Origin: SZUA-100 sp965248135
GTDB taxonomy: Bacteria > Pseudomonadota > Alphaproteobacteria > Rhizobiales > Rhizobiaceae
NCBI GenBank assembly: GCA_965248135.1
Contig: CBDFIN010000009.1
Coordinates: 1-64,000, forward strand
DNA length: 64,000 nt
Direction: 5' to 3'
The notes under the pieces are model-generated. The model searched no databases and was not told the DNA's origin. It saw only the letters and a program-made list of their open reading frames with translations. Every line of letters begins with the position of its first letter. The stretch's first letter is position 1. Below are positions 52,452 through 61,565 of the stretch, in pieces. Made by a program: the position numbers and the translations under genes.

Positions 52452-53480
52452 ATGCTAGAGAGAACCCAAGCCATCAAAACCCAGTCACTGGAACGCAACG
52501 TTGCCTTCTTGCGCGCGGCAGGCGAGCCGACACGGCTACGGCTTTTAGCGTTATTATACAAGTCCGATCTGACGGTTAGCGAACTTACAAAGATATTGGG
52601 GCAGTCGCAGCCGCGCATCTCCCGCCATTTGAGATTGCTGGTCGAAGCAGGGCTTGCCGAGCGCTATCAGGAGGGAGCCTGGGCCTATTTTCGCAGTGCC
52701 GACCAGGGGGTCGCCCGTGCCTTCAACCGAACCTTGATCGACCTTATAGACATCGACGATGGTTTTTTGGCCCATGATAGCGAGCGGCTTGATGCAGTTC
52801 GGCGCGACCGGGTTGCAAGGGCGGCTGAGTATTTTTCAAGCAATGCGGCCAGCTGGGATCGCCTGCGTTCTCTTCATGTTTCGGAAGAGCGGGTTGAAGC
52901 GGCGATGGGCGAAATAATCGGCGAACGGCAATTTGGCCAGATGCTTGATCTTGGCACCGGCACCGGCAGGGTGCTTGAGATTTTTGCTCCTGTGTGCGAA
53001 CGCGCTATCGGTGTGGACGCAAACCGGGACATGTTGTCCTACGCACGAGCCAACCTTGAACAGGCCGGCATTGAAAATGCCCAGGTTCGTCAGGGTGATC
53101 TCTATCAATTGCCGGTGCGGCGTAATAATTTTGATCTGGTAACCATTCACCAGGTGCTGCATTTCCTTGATGATCCCGCGCTGGCGATACACGAGGCGAC
53201 CCGTGCGCTGGCACCTTCAGGCACTTTGCTGATTGTCGATTTCGCTTCCCATAACCTTGATATGCTGCGGGAGCAATTTGCCCACCAAAGGCTCGGGTTT
53301 TCGCATGAGCAGGTAACGGAATGGCTTGAAGCCTGTGGACTTGAAGTGACCCGAATACATGATGTGACGCCCGACAAGGGCAAGGAAAACAAATTAACCG
53401 TAACGCTGTGGCTTGCTAGAGACCAGCGGATTTTGATGGCTGAGGCTTCGCCCGGTCACAACCAGGAGAAGATTGCATGA
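52452..53480 (+). CDS. ArsR-family regulator fused to SAM methyltransferase domain
   Basis: A 342-residue fusion. Residues about 15-100 are an ArsR-type winged helix (AAGEPTRLRLLALLYKSDLTVSELTKILGQSQPRISRHLRLLVEAGLAERYQEG); residues about 145-300 a class I methyltransferase fold (MLDLGTGTGRVLEIFA, VDANRDML, VRQGDLYQLP). It has no obvious cysteine metal site, so a metal sensor is unlikely. The fusion, the palindrome in its promoter and its 4-nt overlap with metF point to a regulator of the methionine/SAM cycle, plausibly SAH- or SAM-responsive like SahR (known family behaviour; the ligand here is inferred). Confidence 0.87.
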   Translation: MLERTQAIKTQSLERNVAFLRAAGEPTRLRLLALLYKSDLTVSELTKILGQSQPRISRHLRLLVEAGLAERYQEGAWAYFRSADQGVARAFNRTLIDLIDIDDGFLAHDSERLDAVRRDRVARAAEYFSSNAASWDRLRSLHVSEERVEAAMGEIIGERQFGQMLDLGTGTGRVLEIFAPVCERAIGVDANRDMLSYARANLEQAGIENAQVRQGDLYQLPVRRNNFDLVTIHQVLHFLDDPALAIHEATRALAPSGTLLIVDFASHNLDMLREQFAHQRLGFSHEQVTEWLEACGLEVTRIHDVTPDKGKENKLTVTLWLARDQRILMAEASPGHNQEKIA

Positions 53481-54403
53481 GTATCACGCGCCTTTCACAC
53501 AGGCCATTGCGCAATTCGGATATCAATGTGTCGTTTGAGTTTTTTCCACCCAAGACGGAAACAATGGAAAAAGCGCTATGGCATTCGATTGAGCGGTTGG
53601 CACCGCTCGGTCCATCCTTTGTCTCGGTGACTTATGGTGCGGGCGGGTCGACGCGCAAGCGCACGCATGAAACGGTTTCGCGTATCTGCCAGCAAACTAC
53701 CTTGACACCAGCGGCGCATTTAACCTGTGTCGACGCCAGCCGTGAAGAGGTGGATAGTGTTATTCGCGATTATTGGCATGCTGGTGTCCGTCATTTTGTT
53801 GCCCTGCGCGGTGATCCGAAAGATGGGATCGGCAGCCGCTACGTACCCAATCGTGATGGTTACCAAAATGCCGCCGAACTGGTGGCCGGGCTGAAAGCCT
53901 TTACCGATTTTGAAATCTCGGTCGCCGTATATCCCGAACGTCACCCAGAAAGCCCGGATTTTGCCACCGATATCGACATGCTGAAACGCAAGGTAGACAA
54001 TGGTGCCACGCGGGCAATTACCCAGTTCTGCTTCGACAACGACGTGCTTGAAGCCTATGTCGAGCGAGTGCGCCGGGCCGGCATCTATATTCCCATCGTG
54101 CCAGGCATCGCACCGATCCACAATTTCAACGCTCTCGCCGCTTTTGCCGGCAAATGTGGCAGCCATATTCCAGACTGGTTGGCTGAAAAGTTCCATGGTC
54201 TTGAATATGACCCGGGCACCCACGAGTTGGTGGCAGCAGCAGTCGGCTCAGAGCAGGTACTGGACCTTGTAGGGCGGGGATTTTCCGATTTCCATTTCTA
54301 CACCATGAACCGGGCCGATCTGGTCTATGCCATCTGCCACATGCTGGGGTTGAGGGCCGATGATGATGACAATGACAACGGCATTACCGGCGCTGCTGCT
54401 TAA
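53477..54403 (+). CDS. metF: 5,10-methylenetetrahydrofolate reductase
   Basis: A 308-residue TIM-barrel flavoprotein converting 5,10-methylene-THF to 5-methyl-THF for methionine synthesis. Recognisable segments are VSFEFFPPKTETME, VSVTYGAGGSTRKRT, LTCVDASREEV, FVALRGDPKDG, ISVAVYPERHPESPD and QFCFDN, typical of proteobacterial MetF. Start ATG 53477 overlaps the ArsR-methyltransferase stop by 4 nt, so both are expressed as one unit. Its 3' end overlaps the convergent EamA gene by 4 nt. Confidence 0.93.
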   Translation: MSITRLSHRPLRNSDINVSFEFFPPKTETMEKALWHSIERLAPLGPSFVSVTYGAGGSTRKRTHETVSRICQQTTLTPAAHLTCVDASREEVDSVIRDYWHAGVRHFVALRGDPKDGIGSRYVPNRDGYQNAAELVAGLKAFTDFEISVAVYPERHPESPDFATDIDMLKRKVDNGATRAITQFCFDNDVLEAYVERVRRAGIYIPIVPGIAPIHNFNALAAFAGKCGSHIPDWLAEKFHGLEYDPGTHELVAAAVGSEQVLDLVGRGFSDFHFYTMNRADLVYAICHMLGLRADDDDNDNGITGAAA

Positions 54404-55314
54404 CCGCCGATCAACCGAACAAGGCGACGCAGCGGGCGACCATCAATCACCGCCAGGCCGGCAATGATGAGACCCAGACCCATGATGTGGCGTAGGAGTA
54501 GCACTTCGCCAAGAAATATTGTGCCTAGCAGAATGGCGGAAGCCGGTACCAGCATGGTCACCAATGAAATATTGACCGCGCCTGCGCTTGCCAGAATGCG
54601 GAAAAACAGAATATACGCAAAGGCTGTGCATACCAATGCCAGAATTACAACCGAGCCGGCAGCTGCAACTGATGGCATCGGCAGTAGCCAGGGTTGATCG
54701 GCAAAAAGCATAACTGGCAGCATCATCAAGGACGACATGGTCAATTGGCCACGTGCCGTTTCGAGTGGAGGTGTGGTGGCAAAAATTCGGCCGTAAACGC
54801 TTGCTACACCATAGGAAATGGTCGCGCCGGCAACAGCTAATAGCGCCCATACTACCGTCGACAGGCCGGCGAAGACCGCCCCGCCTATCATGCTGCCCAC
54901 CCCGGCAAGACTAAGGACAATACCAACCAATTTGGACGATGAGAGTTTTTCGTCATGGGTGGCAAAATGGGCAATCAGCAACGACCATATCGGTACCATG
55001 GCATTGACGATGGAAGCGAGCCCGGCACCTAATTCCTTTTGGCCGAAAAACAGCAATGAAAACGGAATGACATTGTTCAGCAACCCCATCATTGCAAATT
55101 GCTGCCACAATTGCGCTGAATGACGGGTGTTGCTCGAGATCAGCATAAGGAAGAAATTGAGGGCAAGTGCTGCCAGGAAAACGCGCAAAAACACCAGGGT
55201 AAACGGCGGTACTTCCAGCACCGCAATGCGGGCAAAGAAAAACGCTCCGCCCCATATGACAGCAAGCGCTACCAGCATAATCCAGTCCCGCATTGTCATT
55301 TGTGGTGCGTGCAT
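54400..55314 (-). CDS. EamA/DMT-family permease
   Basis: 304 residues from ATG 55314 (a TTG at 55332 would add six residues). About ten membrane segments in two EamA repeats: LALAVIWGGAFFFARIAVLEVPPFTLVFLRVFLAALALN in the first and YGVASVYGRIF, ILFFRILASAGAVNISLVTMLVPASAILLGTIFLGE in the second. Probably an efflux permease; substrate unknown. Convergent with metF. Confidence 0.87.
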   Translation of the reverse strand: MHAPQMTMRDWIMLVALAVIWGGAFFFARIAVLEVPPFTLVFLRVFLAALALNFFLMLISSNTRHSAQLWQQFAMMGLLNNVIPFSLLFFGQKELGAGLASIVNAMVPIWSLLIAHFATHDEKLSSSKLVGIVLSLAGVGSMIGGAVFAGLSTVVWALLAVAGATISYGVASVYGRIFATTPPLETARGQLTMSSLMMLPVMLFADQPWLLPMPSVAAAGSVVILALVCTAFAYILFFRILASAGAVNISLVTMLVPASAILLGTIFLGEVLLLRHIMGLGLIIAGLAVIDGRPLRRLVRLIGG

Positions 55315-55584
55315 TGTTTTTCCAACTGGCAAAAGCAGATTGGTAGCAACTATGCAAACTCGCAGCCACCCGTTTCATGCGTGCTTTGCTGATGAGCGCA
55401 GATTGCTCTGGGACAGGGAATCATCAACGTGCAACATTGACGATATCATCGACATAAGCGGTTATTAGCAAGGATTGAAAATAGCCACAGACTGCGATCG
55501 TAATAATAAATGTTGACATCGATCAATGTGACAGCAGGATTGATCAAATAAAGTAGCTCACCAACCCATTTTGAGGAAATTACC

Positions 55585-56610
55585 ATGGCTCGAACCACGA
55601 CCAGGAAGGCAACTTCTCAGGGCAAAAAGGAAGCTGCGGCTGTTGATGGAATCAACTCACAGGAAGAACCGGCAACCACTATCGGGACTGTGATCGCAGC
55701 AGACGATGCTTTGGAAGCAAGCGAACCAGAGCAAGCTGCCGAGATGCGGCAAGATCATGACGCCATCAGAAAGGCCTTTGAAAGCGGTAAATATCCCTAT
55801 TCGGAGAAACTGAAACGCCGCGGTTATGAGAAGGCCAAGGCCGAATTGCAGGTTGAGTTGCTGAAAGCCCAGGAGTGGGTCAAGAATACCGGCCAGAAGA
55901 TCGTGATGGTGTTTGAAGGGCGCGATGCGGCCGGCAAGGGCGGCACGATCAAGCGCTTCACCGAGCACCTCAATCCCCGTAGTGCACGGGTTGCCGCGCT
56001 GGAAAAGCCGAGCGAGCGGGAAAGAACCCAATGGTTCTTTCAACGCTATGTCCGCCATCTTCCCTCGGCTGGTGAAATCGTGCTTTTTGACCGGTCTTGG
56101 TACAATCGTGCCGGGGTGGAGCGGGTGATGGGATTTTGCTCCGCCAACGAATACCTCGAATTCATGCGCTCCTGCCCAGATTTCGAGCGCATGATCACCC
56201 GTAGCGGTGTGCGACTTTATAAATATTGGTTCTCGGTCACCCAGGACGAACAGTTGCGCCGGTTTAACTCCCGTGAGGTTGATCCGCTCAAGCAATGGAA
56301 ACTTTCACCGGTCGATCGGGCTTCACTCGACAAATGGAACGACTATACCGAGGCCAAGGAGGCAATGTTTTTCTATACCGATACTGCCGATGCACCCTGG
56401 ACCATCGTTAAATCGAACGATAAAAAGCGCGCGCGGCTAAACACCATGCAGCATTTCCTGGCCTCGCTGCCTTATCCGGACAAAAACTACGATGTGGTAA
56501 CCGGGCCTGACCCGTTGATTGTCGGTTCGAGCGCCGATGTTATCGGCAAAAGCGACCATATCTTGGGTTCGAGCCTGCACCCGGAACACCGGCGCAAAGA
56601 AAGGCCATAA
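55585..56610 (+). CDS. ppk2: polyphosphate kinase 2 family protein
   Basis: A 341-residue PPK2-family phosphotransferase, which uses polyphosphate to phosphorylate nucleotides (GDP/ADP or NMP). The core (about 75-330) has Walker A GRDAAGKGG at 112-120, the lid-type basic segment SERERTQWFFQRYVRHLP and Walker B FDRSWYNRAGVERVMGF. A low-complexity acidic N-terminal extension of about 70 residues precedes it, as in class I single-domain PPK2 proteins. Monocistronic behind a 250-nt upstream region. Confidence 0.92.
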   Translation: MARTTTRKATSQGKKEAAAVDGINSQEEPATTIGTVIAADDALEASEPEQAAEMRQDHDAIRKAFESGKYPYSEKLKRRGYEKAKAELQVELLKAQEWVKNTGQKIVMVFEGRDAAGKGGTIKRFTEHLNPRSARVAALEKPSERERTQWFFQRYVRHLPSAGEIVLFDRSWYNRAGVERVMGFCSANEYLEFMRSCPDFERMITRSGVRLYKYWFSVTQDEQLRRFNSREVDPLKQWKLSPVDRASLDKWNDYTEAKEAMFFYTDTADAPWTIVKSNDKKRARLNTMQHFLASLPYPDKNYDVVTGPDPLIVGSSADVIGKSDHILGSSLHPEHRRKERP

Positions 56611-56953
56611 AATACAGTCACATTTACCGGTTTCCCAATGAGTGATGACGCAAAACAAGGAACCGGCAATTTTTCGACGGGCGATCAGGAGCCGCTTTAG
56701 GACGCGCCACCTGATTTGCGTTGCTGGTTTCCTGTTCACAAGGTTTGTTCTGTCGCAACTTGCCCTGTGCCACTGGTACCTTGATCCGCCGGGCATCGAG
56801 AATTTTGGGCGCAGGGGTGGATTAGTGGCCGGCTCTGTTGCTTTTTACCATCCGTATCCGGGTCGCCTATAATGTCCTGTGGATAAAGTTTGGCTCGATG
56901 TTGCTCGAAAAGCTGCTTGATGCGCGGTTTCAAATGTGATCCGAATACCAGCC
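56611..56953. other. 343-nt intergenic stretch without a recognisable gene
   Basis: Between ppk2 and the next EamA gene I see no credible gene, tRNA or strong terminator. A short frame from ATG 56639 runs only 20 codons (MSDDAKQGT...) to TAG 56699-56701 and could be the head of a lost gene. Other short frames have no homology I recognise. Confidence 0.5.
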
Positions 56954-57856
56954 ATGGGCAATGCGGCAATCAATGATGGTGAGAATATAAAGCTCGGCCT
57001 TGTTCTTGGCCTTGCCGGCGTGGTGATATTTGGCGCGACATTGCCGGCGACCCGCATTGCCGTAGAAATCTTTGATCCATGGTTCGTTACCTTTGGGCGC
57101 GCTGCGGTGGCAAGTGTGGCGGCGGTCATTTGTCTTCTCGTGCTGCGCCGCAGACCGCCTTGGCAGCAGGCTAAACAACTTGCGGCTGCCGGGATTTTTG
57201 TGGTGGTCGGATTTCCCGGTTTCATGGCGCTGGCGATGCTTGATGTGCCGGCAGTACACGGTGGCGTGGTGCTGGGCATTTTGCCGCTGGCAACGGCGTT
57301 GTTCGCCACCTTGATCGCTAGTGAGCGGCCATCAATGAAGTTCTGGTTCTGGGGGATTGTCGGCACCTTGCTGGTTACCCTGTTTGCCCTGCGCGATGGC
57401 GAAATTGGCTTCGCGCTTGGCGATTTATGGCTGCTGATGGCAGCACTCTCGGCCTCTTGCGGTTATGTGGTGCTGGCCAAAATCAGCCGCCATATACCCG
57501 GTTGGGAGGCTATTTCCTGGGCCTTGGTTATCACCATGCCGATCTCGTTCATCGGATCATTGCTCTATTGGGATGGCCACTATATGGCCGCATCTGCCGG
57601 GCAAATTTCCGCATTTTTCTATCTTGGCATGTTTTCGATGTTTATCGGCTTTTTCGCCTGGAATACGGGGCTAAAACTCGGTGGCATCGCCCGGGTCGGG
57701 CAACTTCAACTCCTGCAAACCTTTGTCACACTGGCGATTGCAGCCCTGGTGCTGGGCGAGGAAATCACTGCTGAAACGCTGATATTTGCGCTCGCGGTGC
57801 TCGGCGTCATTGTGCTGGGGCCAGGGCTGTTCAACGCTAATTACTTGTATTGGTAA
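56954..57856 (+). CDS. EamA/DMT-family permease with C terminus replaced by an insertion element
   Basis: 300 residues from ATG 56954. Ten membrane segments in two EamA repeats (VVIFGATLPATRIAVEIFDPWFVTFGRAAVASV; FYLGMFSMFIGFFAWNTGLKLGGIARVGQLQLLQTFVTLAIAALVLGEEITAETLIFALAVLGVIVLG). At 57822 an ISAs1-family element begins inside the gene: the last 11 residues (PGLFNANYLYW) are encoded by its terminal repeat. Joining 57821 to 60496 across the element gives the original end QRARVG and TGA at 60513-60515. All membrane segments are retained, so the protein may still work. Confidence 0.88.
   Translation: MGNAAINDGENIKLGLVLGLAGVVIFGATLPATRIAVEIFDPWFVTFGRAAVASVAAVICLLVLRRRPPWQQAKQLAAAGIFVVVGFPGFMALAMLDVPAVHGGVVLGILPLATALFATLIASERPSMKFWFWGIVGTLLVTLFALRDGEIGFALGDLWLLMAALSASCGYVVLAKISRHIPGWEAISWALVITMPISFIGSLLYWDGHYMAASAGQISAFFYLGMFSMFIGFFAWNTGLKLGGIARVGQLQLLQTFVTLAIAALVLGEEITAETLIFALAVLGVIVLGPGLFNANYLYW
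57812..57821. repeat. target-site duplication, left copy (ISAs1-family element)
   Basis: GTGCTGGGGC immediately precedes the left end of the element and recurs at 60486-60495 right after its other end. Confidence 0.9.
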
Positions 57857-58813
57857 TCGAGCACTCTGGTGAAGTCGAGGGCGTTGCGCCACAGGGCGTC
57901 TGCGATGTTTTGTTCGCCGTTGGCACGCAGGATATTAAGTGCGAAACTGCGCGCTCTGGCGAAGATGCCAGGGTTGGTGCGAATGCGGCTGGCGTCCTCC
58001 AGCATCGTAACATCGCGGACATAATGATTTCTGTTCTCGATACTCCAGTGGCTGCGAATGGCTTGCGCCGCTTTCTTCGCGCTGACGGGTGCGGAGCAGA
58101 CATAAAAGCCGGTCTCCTCGCGTCTGTTCCACATCCCGGTTTTGGCGCTGCGGAGAAATGTCACTCTCGTCACACGGATGATACGCACGATGAGCCCGTT
58201 CCAGCCGGTTTGTTTAAGCGCCTGAGCGGCATCGAAAACCTCGACAATGCGGGTCTCGACGCGCATGCGCTTGCCTCTGTCGATGGTTTCATGACGAGCC
58301 AGCGGCAGTTCTCTTTCGCCGACAGCCTCGATTATTCGCAGCAGACCGGGCTGATTTTCCTTAAGTTGAACAATGAGATGGCTTTTCGCCGCCCGGGCCG
58401 CCCGGAAAGTTTTTTTGACAGTGCATGGCGTCCATCGTAAACAGCCGGCCGGTAAGCGCCAGCGCTTTGATCATCGCTTGCGCGGCGGGGATTTCATTGC
58501 TCTTCTCGTCCACCTCCAGGTGTCCCAATATCAGCGCGTCATCGACCGCAAAAGCGCTTAGAACATGGGCCGCCTTGCGGTCGTTAAAGGCATCGAAACT
58601 GTGCCGCAGCGTCTTGCCGTCGATAGCGACAACCGGCATCGCTTCCACGTCTTCACCCCGTTCGCTACCGCACAATTCCACCGCATGGCGGCGGAAAACC
58701 AGCTCCACCTCGCCACCATCAAGCCCGTGCAGGATGGTTCGCACGGCACTATAAGCCGGCGCGCGCTCCCAGCCGAAGCCGAATGCCCCATTGAGGTGCT
58801 CGCGATGAGCCTC

Positions 58814-58829
58814 GATGAAGCGATGGACC
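58814..58829. repeat. target-site duplication, left copy (nested element)
   Basis: GATGAAGCGATGGACC occurs directly left of the nested element and again at 60235-60250. The sequence belongs to the ISAs1 transposase gene and should occur once in the intact element. Confidence 0.9.
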
Positions 58830-60234
58830 TGTTAGTAGCTAATAGAGTTGGCCGGTTTTGGTAGCACACTAATTGTCCGCTTCTGTTTTAAGCATTGATG
58901 GGCAAGCTGTAAGGAGCCGGAGGCGACTGGAGGCTTGTTCATCAATGCTTTCGCGCCGAAAAGGTTCACGCTGCTTTTTGGGTTTTCTGCCTGGTGATAA
59001 TCTCTCCTTGTTTTGAATATGTAGCAATTTTGCCGGGGCCATGGAAGATAGCCATTGTGTCATCTGAGTATTCATGCACCCGCACCCTGGCCTTGACATA
59101 GTGATGACGGATGAGGCTCTGCGGCAGTTGCAGGACCAAATTGTTGTACGAAACTGTATTGTCCCTGCGCACGATGCGCCCGCTCTGCACGCACATAATA
59201 TCGCGTAAGACTGCCGGGACAGCGACCGGCACAAAAGCACTTGTCTCGTCTTCAGCCGCAACGCTAAAGCGAGCATTGTGATCCGGCAGGTAGATTTCCG
59301 TGATATAGCGGTTGGCCACGGCCATATCGGTGATGTCATGGAGCTTCAATTCATTGACGAGGCGATCCTGGAAGGTCTGAAAGGCGCGCTCCGATCGGCC
59401 ACGGGCTTCCGGCGAATAGGCGGCGATATGCTCAATGCCCAACTGATGAAAGGCGCGGCCCACTTGGGTAAGCCGGGTTTTATCGACCTTCTCACCGGCC
59501 TTGGGCGTGTGAAAATAGTGACTGCCGCGATCCGTATAGATTGAACAGGGCAGGCCGTGACACTCAAACACATCCAAAAAACCGCGAAAGCTGGACATTG
59601 TTCCTTCTTCCTCAACCAGAAAGGCCGAATAAACCTTTGATGTCGCATCATCCATGGTCACAATCAGGTCAAGCTTAGGTTTGCCCTCAAGCCATTCATG
59701 GGTCGAACCATCCTGATGCAACATCATACCGGTACATGGCCTGCGCGGCCTCTTGCGCCGGTGAATGCCGCGCCCGCAGACCGCAATCACCAACCCTGAG
59801 CGCTGCAACCGGGTCTTCGTCCAGGTGTAACCCCAGTTGAAATTATGATGCTTGACCAGATGATCATGAAAATGCTTCACATTCCAGCCCATATAGCGCG
59901 TCTCATATTGCTCAAGCATCCATGAGGTTTCGTCGGCAGGCACCGCACGCACCGACTTCTTGCCCAACCGGCGGTCATTGAGCCCATCAGAACCGCAATC
60001 CTCATAGCGCCTGCGATAACGGCGGAATGTCCGCTCCGACATCCCTAAAATCTCTGCCGCATCATGTCCCGAAAGCCGCTTTTCTTCATATCGAGATAAC
60101 ACATCAATAAACTTCTCCATCCGTCTTTCCTGTAACCATGAAGTCCGGTTCATCAAACACCCTCCTTTTGAGAGCATCCTAAAACCGGACAAATCACGTG
60201 CTACATAAAGCGGACAACTGATGTGCTACTGACA
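58830..60234 (-). mobile_element. IS1202/ISNCY-type insertion sequence nested in the ISAs1-family element
   Basis: 1,405 nt bounded by imperfect terminal inverted repeats (TGTTAGTAGCTAATAGAG on the left, TGTCAGTAGCACATCAG reading in from the right) and flanked by 16-nt direct repeats. Long target duplications are reported for the IS1202 group once placed among ISNCY. It carries one intact transposase gene, so it may still be mobile. Confidence 0.88.
58966..60192 (-). CDS. ISNCY/IS1202-type transposase
   Basis: A 408-residue transposase, probably starting at one of the first methionines (MNRTSWLQERRMEKF at residue 14 is the likelier start, 60153). An N-terminal helix-turn-helix (GHDAAEILGMSERTFRRYRRRYE) precedes the integrase-like core with DDE residues in TMDDATSKVYSAFLVEEE, YTDRGSHYF and SPEARGRSERAFQTFQDRL. 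The C-terminal domain (SGRIVRRDNTVSYNNLVLQLPQ) is the typical tail of this group. No disruption is visible, unlike the surrounding ISAs1-type gene. Confidence 0.9.
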   Translation of the reverse strand: MSGFRMLSKGGCLMNRTSWLQERRMEKFIDVLSRYEEKRLSGHDAAEILGMSERTFRRYRRRYEDCGSDGLNDRRLGKKSVRAVPADETSWMLEQYETRYMGWNVKHFHDHLVKHHNFNWGYTWTKTRLQRSGLVIAVCGRGIHRRKRPRRPCTGMMLHQDGSTHEWLEGKPKLDLIVTMDDATSKVYSAFLVEEEGTMSSFRGFLDVFECHGLPCSIYTDRGSHYFHTPKAGEKVDKTRLTQVGRAFHQLGIEHIAAYSPEARGRSERAFQTFQDRLVNELKLHDITDMAVANRYITEIYLPDHNARFSVAAEDETSAFVPVAVPAVLRDIMCVQSGRIVRRDNTVSYNNLVLQLPQSLIRHHYVKARVRVHEYSDDTMAIFHGPGKIATYSKQGEIITRQKTQKAA

Positions 60235-60250
60235 GATGAAGCGATGGACC
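60235..60250. repeat. target-site duplication, right copy (nested element)
   Basis: Second copy of GATGAAGCGATGGACC; downstream of it the ISAs1 transposase sequence resumes toward its N terminus (CTTGCGATAGGACG on the plus strand). Confidence 0.9.
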
Positions 60251-60485
60251 TTGCGATAGGACGTCGCCCCGGATAAAATCGCCAGGATCGTCGCCAGCAT
60301 CACCGGACCAAGCTGCCATTTCTTGCCCTGCGCCCGGCGTGGGTCAGGGATCGTCGATAAAAGTTCCAGGAATTTCAATGTCATGAGTGCATCCTCCGAA
60401 TCAAATACACTCCTATAGATTCAGACAAATACCGCTTTGGGAATCCCCCAGACAACCATCAAGTATTTAGCGTTGAACAGCCCTG

Positions 60486-60495
60486 GTGCTGGGGC
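60486..60495. repeat. target-site duplication, right copy (ISAs1-family element)
   Basis: GTGCTGGGGC, followed by the original 3' end of the EamA gene (AAAGGGCGAGGGTGGGGTGA). Confidence 0.9.
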
Positions 60496-60611
60496 AAAGG
60501 GCGAGGGTGGGGTGAAAGCAAATATAGATTGTAAAACTTCAAAAATTTTGTAATATTTGCATCAAAATAAACAAAATCGCAGTTTAAATTGCCGGTGAGG
60601 TAGTGATTTTT

Positions 60612-61358
60612 ATGAATCCTAGCGATGTGATCACAAAATTGTTGAAAATAAAACCAGAATTAGGCGTTCCGATACTTGCTGGGATGGCTGTCCTCGCTGC
60701 TGCCGCGATCGTTAACGCTTGGTTTGACAACAATATTGAAACCGCTATCTACGTCGCCGGGTGGATATTGACATTTTCCATACTGGTGTTTTTGGTTTCC
60801 ACATTGTTTACAAACGATCTACTACGAGCGGTTGTTGGTTGGATTATAGTAATTTTTTTCGTCTTGATTTTCGGGGCCTTTTCCTATGCTTCGATAGTTG
60901 TTGATCCACGGCCACTCAAGAGATCTGCCTGCATGATTCGGTTTTGGGAGAACTGCGAAAAACTCAAAGATGAATTGGATATCGGTAGTGAGCGGGCGCC
61001 AAGAATCAGCGTGAGCCATCGGCCGCCAACTCCAATACCACCGGCAATGTCGAGCGTCTCGCTCGCTGATTATCGAGTTTATCTGCAATTTGCCGGATAT
61101 CATCGCGACACTATTATTAAACTAGCCGATGTGCTCTCGTCGACTGGATGGCGAATTCAAGGCGCGGATCGGGGTGGGGAACGTTTAAAGGCAGCAGCGA
61201 ATCTTGCGCAAGTGCGATATCATTCAGAAGCCCAGAAAGATGCTGCGGACATGTTAGCAAAAGAAATCATAGATACCGGTGTCAATACTGAAACACAGGC
61301 GGTCAAGGTGCCGGTTGTCAATGAGAATGTTCTCGAAGTCTGGATCGGGCTGAAATAA
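60612..61358 (+). CDS. membrane protein of unknown function
   Basis: 248 residues from ATG 60612 (an in-frame ATT/ATG-proximal start at 60603 is possible). Three hydrophobic segments at about 16-36, 44-65 and 72-95 are followed by a soluble region. The last 75 residues (WRIQGADRGGERLKAAANLAQVRYHSEAQKDAADMLAKEIIDTGV...LEVWIGLK) have the alternating layout of LytR_C/SPOR-like small domains, which I cannot confirm. The upstream region is AT-rich. It lies between the insertion elements and the next membrane gene; function unknown. Confidence 0.65.
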   Translation: MNPSDVITKLLKIKPELGVPILAGMAVLAAAAIVNAWFDNNIETAIYVAGWILTFSILVFLVSTLFTNDLLRAVVGWIIVIFFVLIFGAFSYASIVVDPRPLKRSACMIRFWENCEKLKDELDIGSERAPRISVSHRPPTPIPPAMSSVSLADYRVYLQFAGYHRDTIIKLADVLSSTGWRIQGADRGGERLKAAANLAQVRYHSEAQKDAADMLAKEIIDTGVNTETQAVKVPVVNENVLEVWIGLK

Positions 61359-61565
61359 CAAAGGCCCCAATCCGGTAGACATACGCTCATATTTGAACAA
61401 GAGTAGCCATGGGTGCATCTTGCGCGCGCTTGGTGTTGTGTATTAGTCCGCTGGCAAATCCTGTTTTCTGCCCACGCTTTTTGGCTGCGGCGGTGTGACA
61501 CATTTGCAATACATAATAACATTCTAATATATAAAGAATTGCGGTGTATCGATAAAAATGCGACA

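Larger units (their letters stand above)
57841..60384 (-). pseudogene. ISAs1-family transposase, split by a nested element and frameshifted
   Basis: Three parts on the minus strand. N terminus: ATG 60384 to 60235 (LELLSTIPDPRRAQGKKWQ...RKVHRFI). Middle: 58829 to about 58410 (EAHREHLNGAFGFGWERAPAYSAVR... MPVVAIDGKTLRHSFD...MDAMHCQK). C terminus: to 57841 in another frame (KTFRAARAAKSHLIVQLKENQPGLL ... HWSIENRNHYVRDVTMLEDASRIR). The nested element separates the first two, and a one-base loss in an A7 run (T run 58410-58416 on the plus strand) separates the last two. DDE motifs (AIDGKTLR, TMDAMH, HWSIENRNHYV) are otherwise intact. Non-functional as read. Confidence 0.88.
57822..60485 (-). mobile_element. 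ISAs1-family insertion sequence (interrupted by a second element)
   Basis: Ends are defined by 26-nt terminal inverted repeats starting CAGGGCTGTTCAACGCTAA (57822-57847 and 60460-60485, one mismatch) and a 10-nt duplication GTGCTGGGGC on both sides. Removing the nested element with its duplication leaves about 1,243 nt, the normal size for this family. The insertion lies in the last codons of the EamA gene. Confidence 0.92.

Noticed and set aside
56642..56872. 76-residue frame after ppk2
   Set aside because: No homology, no ribosome-binding site and an Arg-rich start; treated as intergenic.
58410..58416. Programmed frameshifting at the A7 run of the ISAs1-family transposase
   Set aside because: Transposases of this family are normally one frame, and the element is already broken by the nested insertion; a simple indel or miscalled run is more likely.
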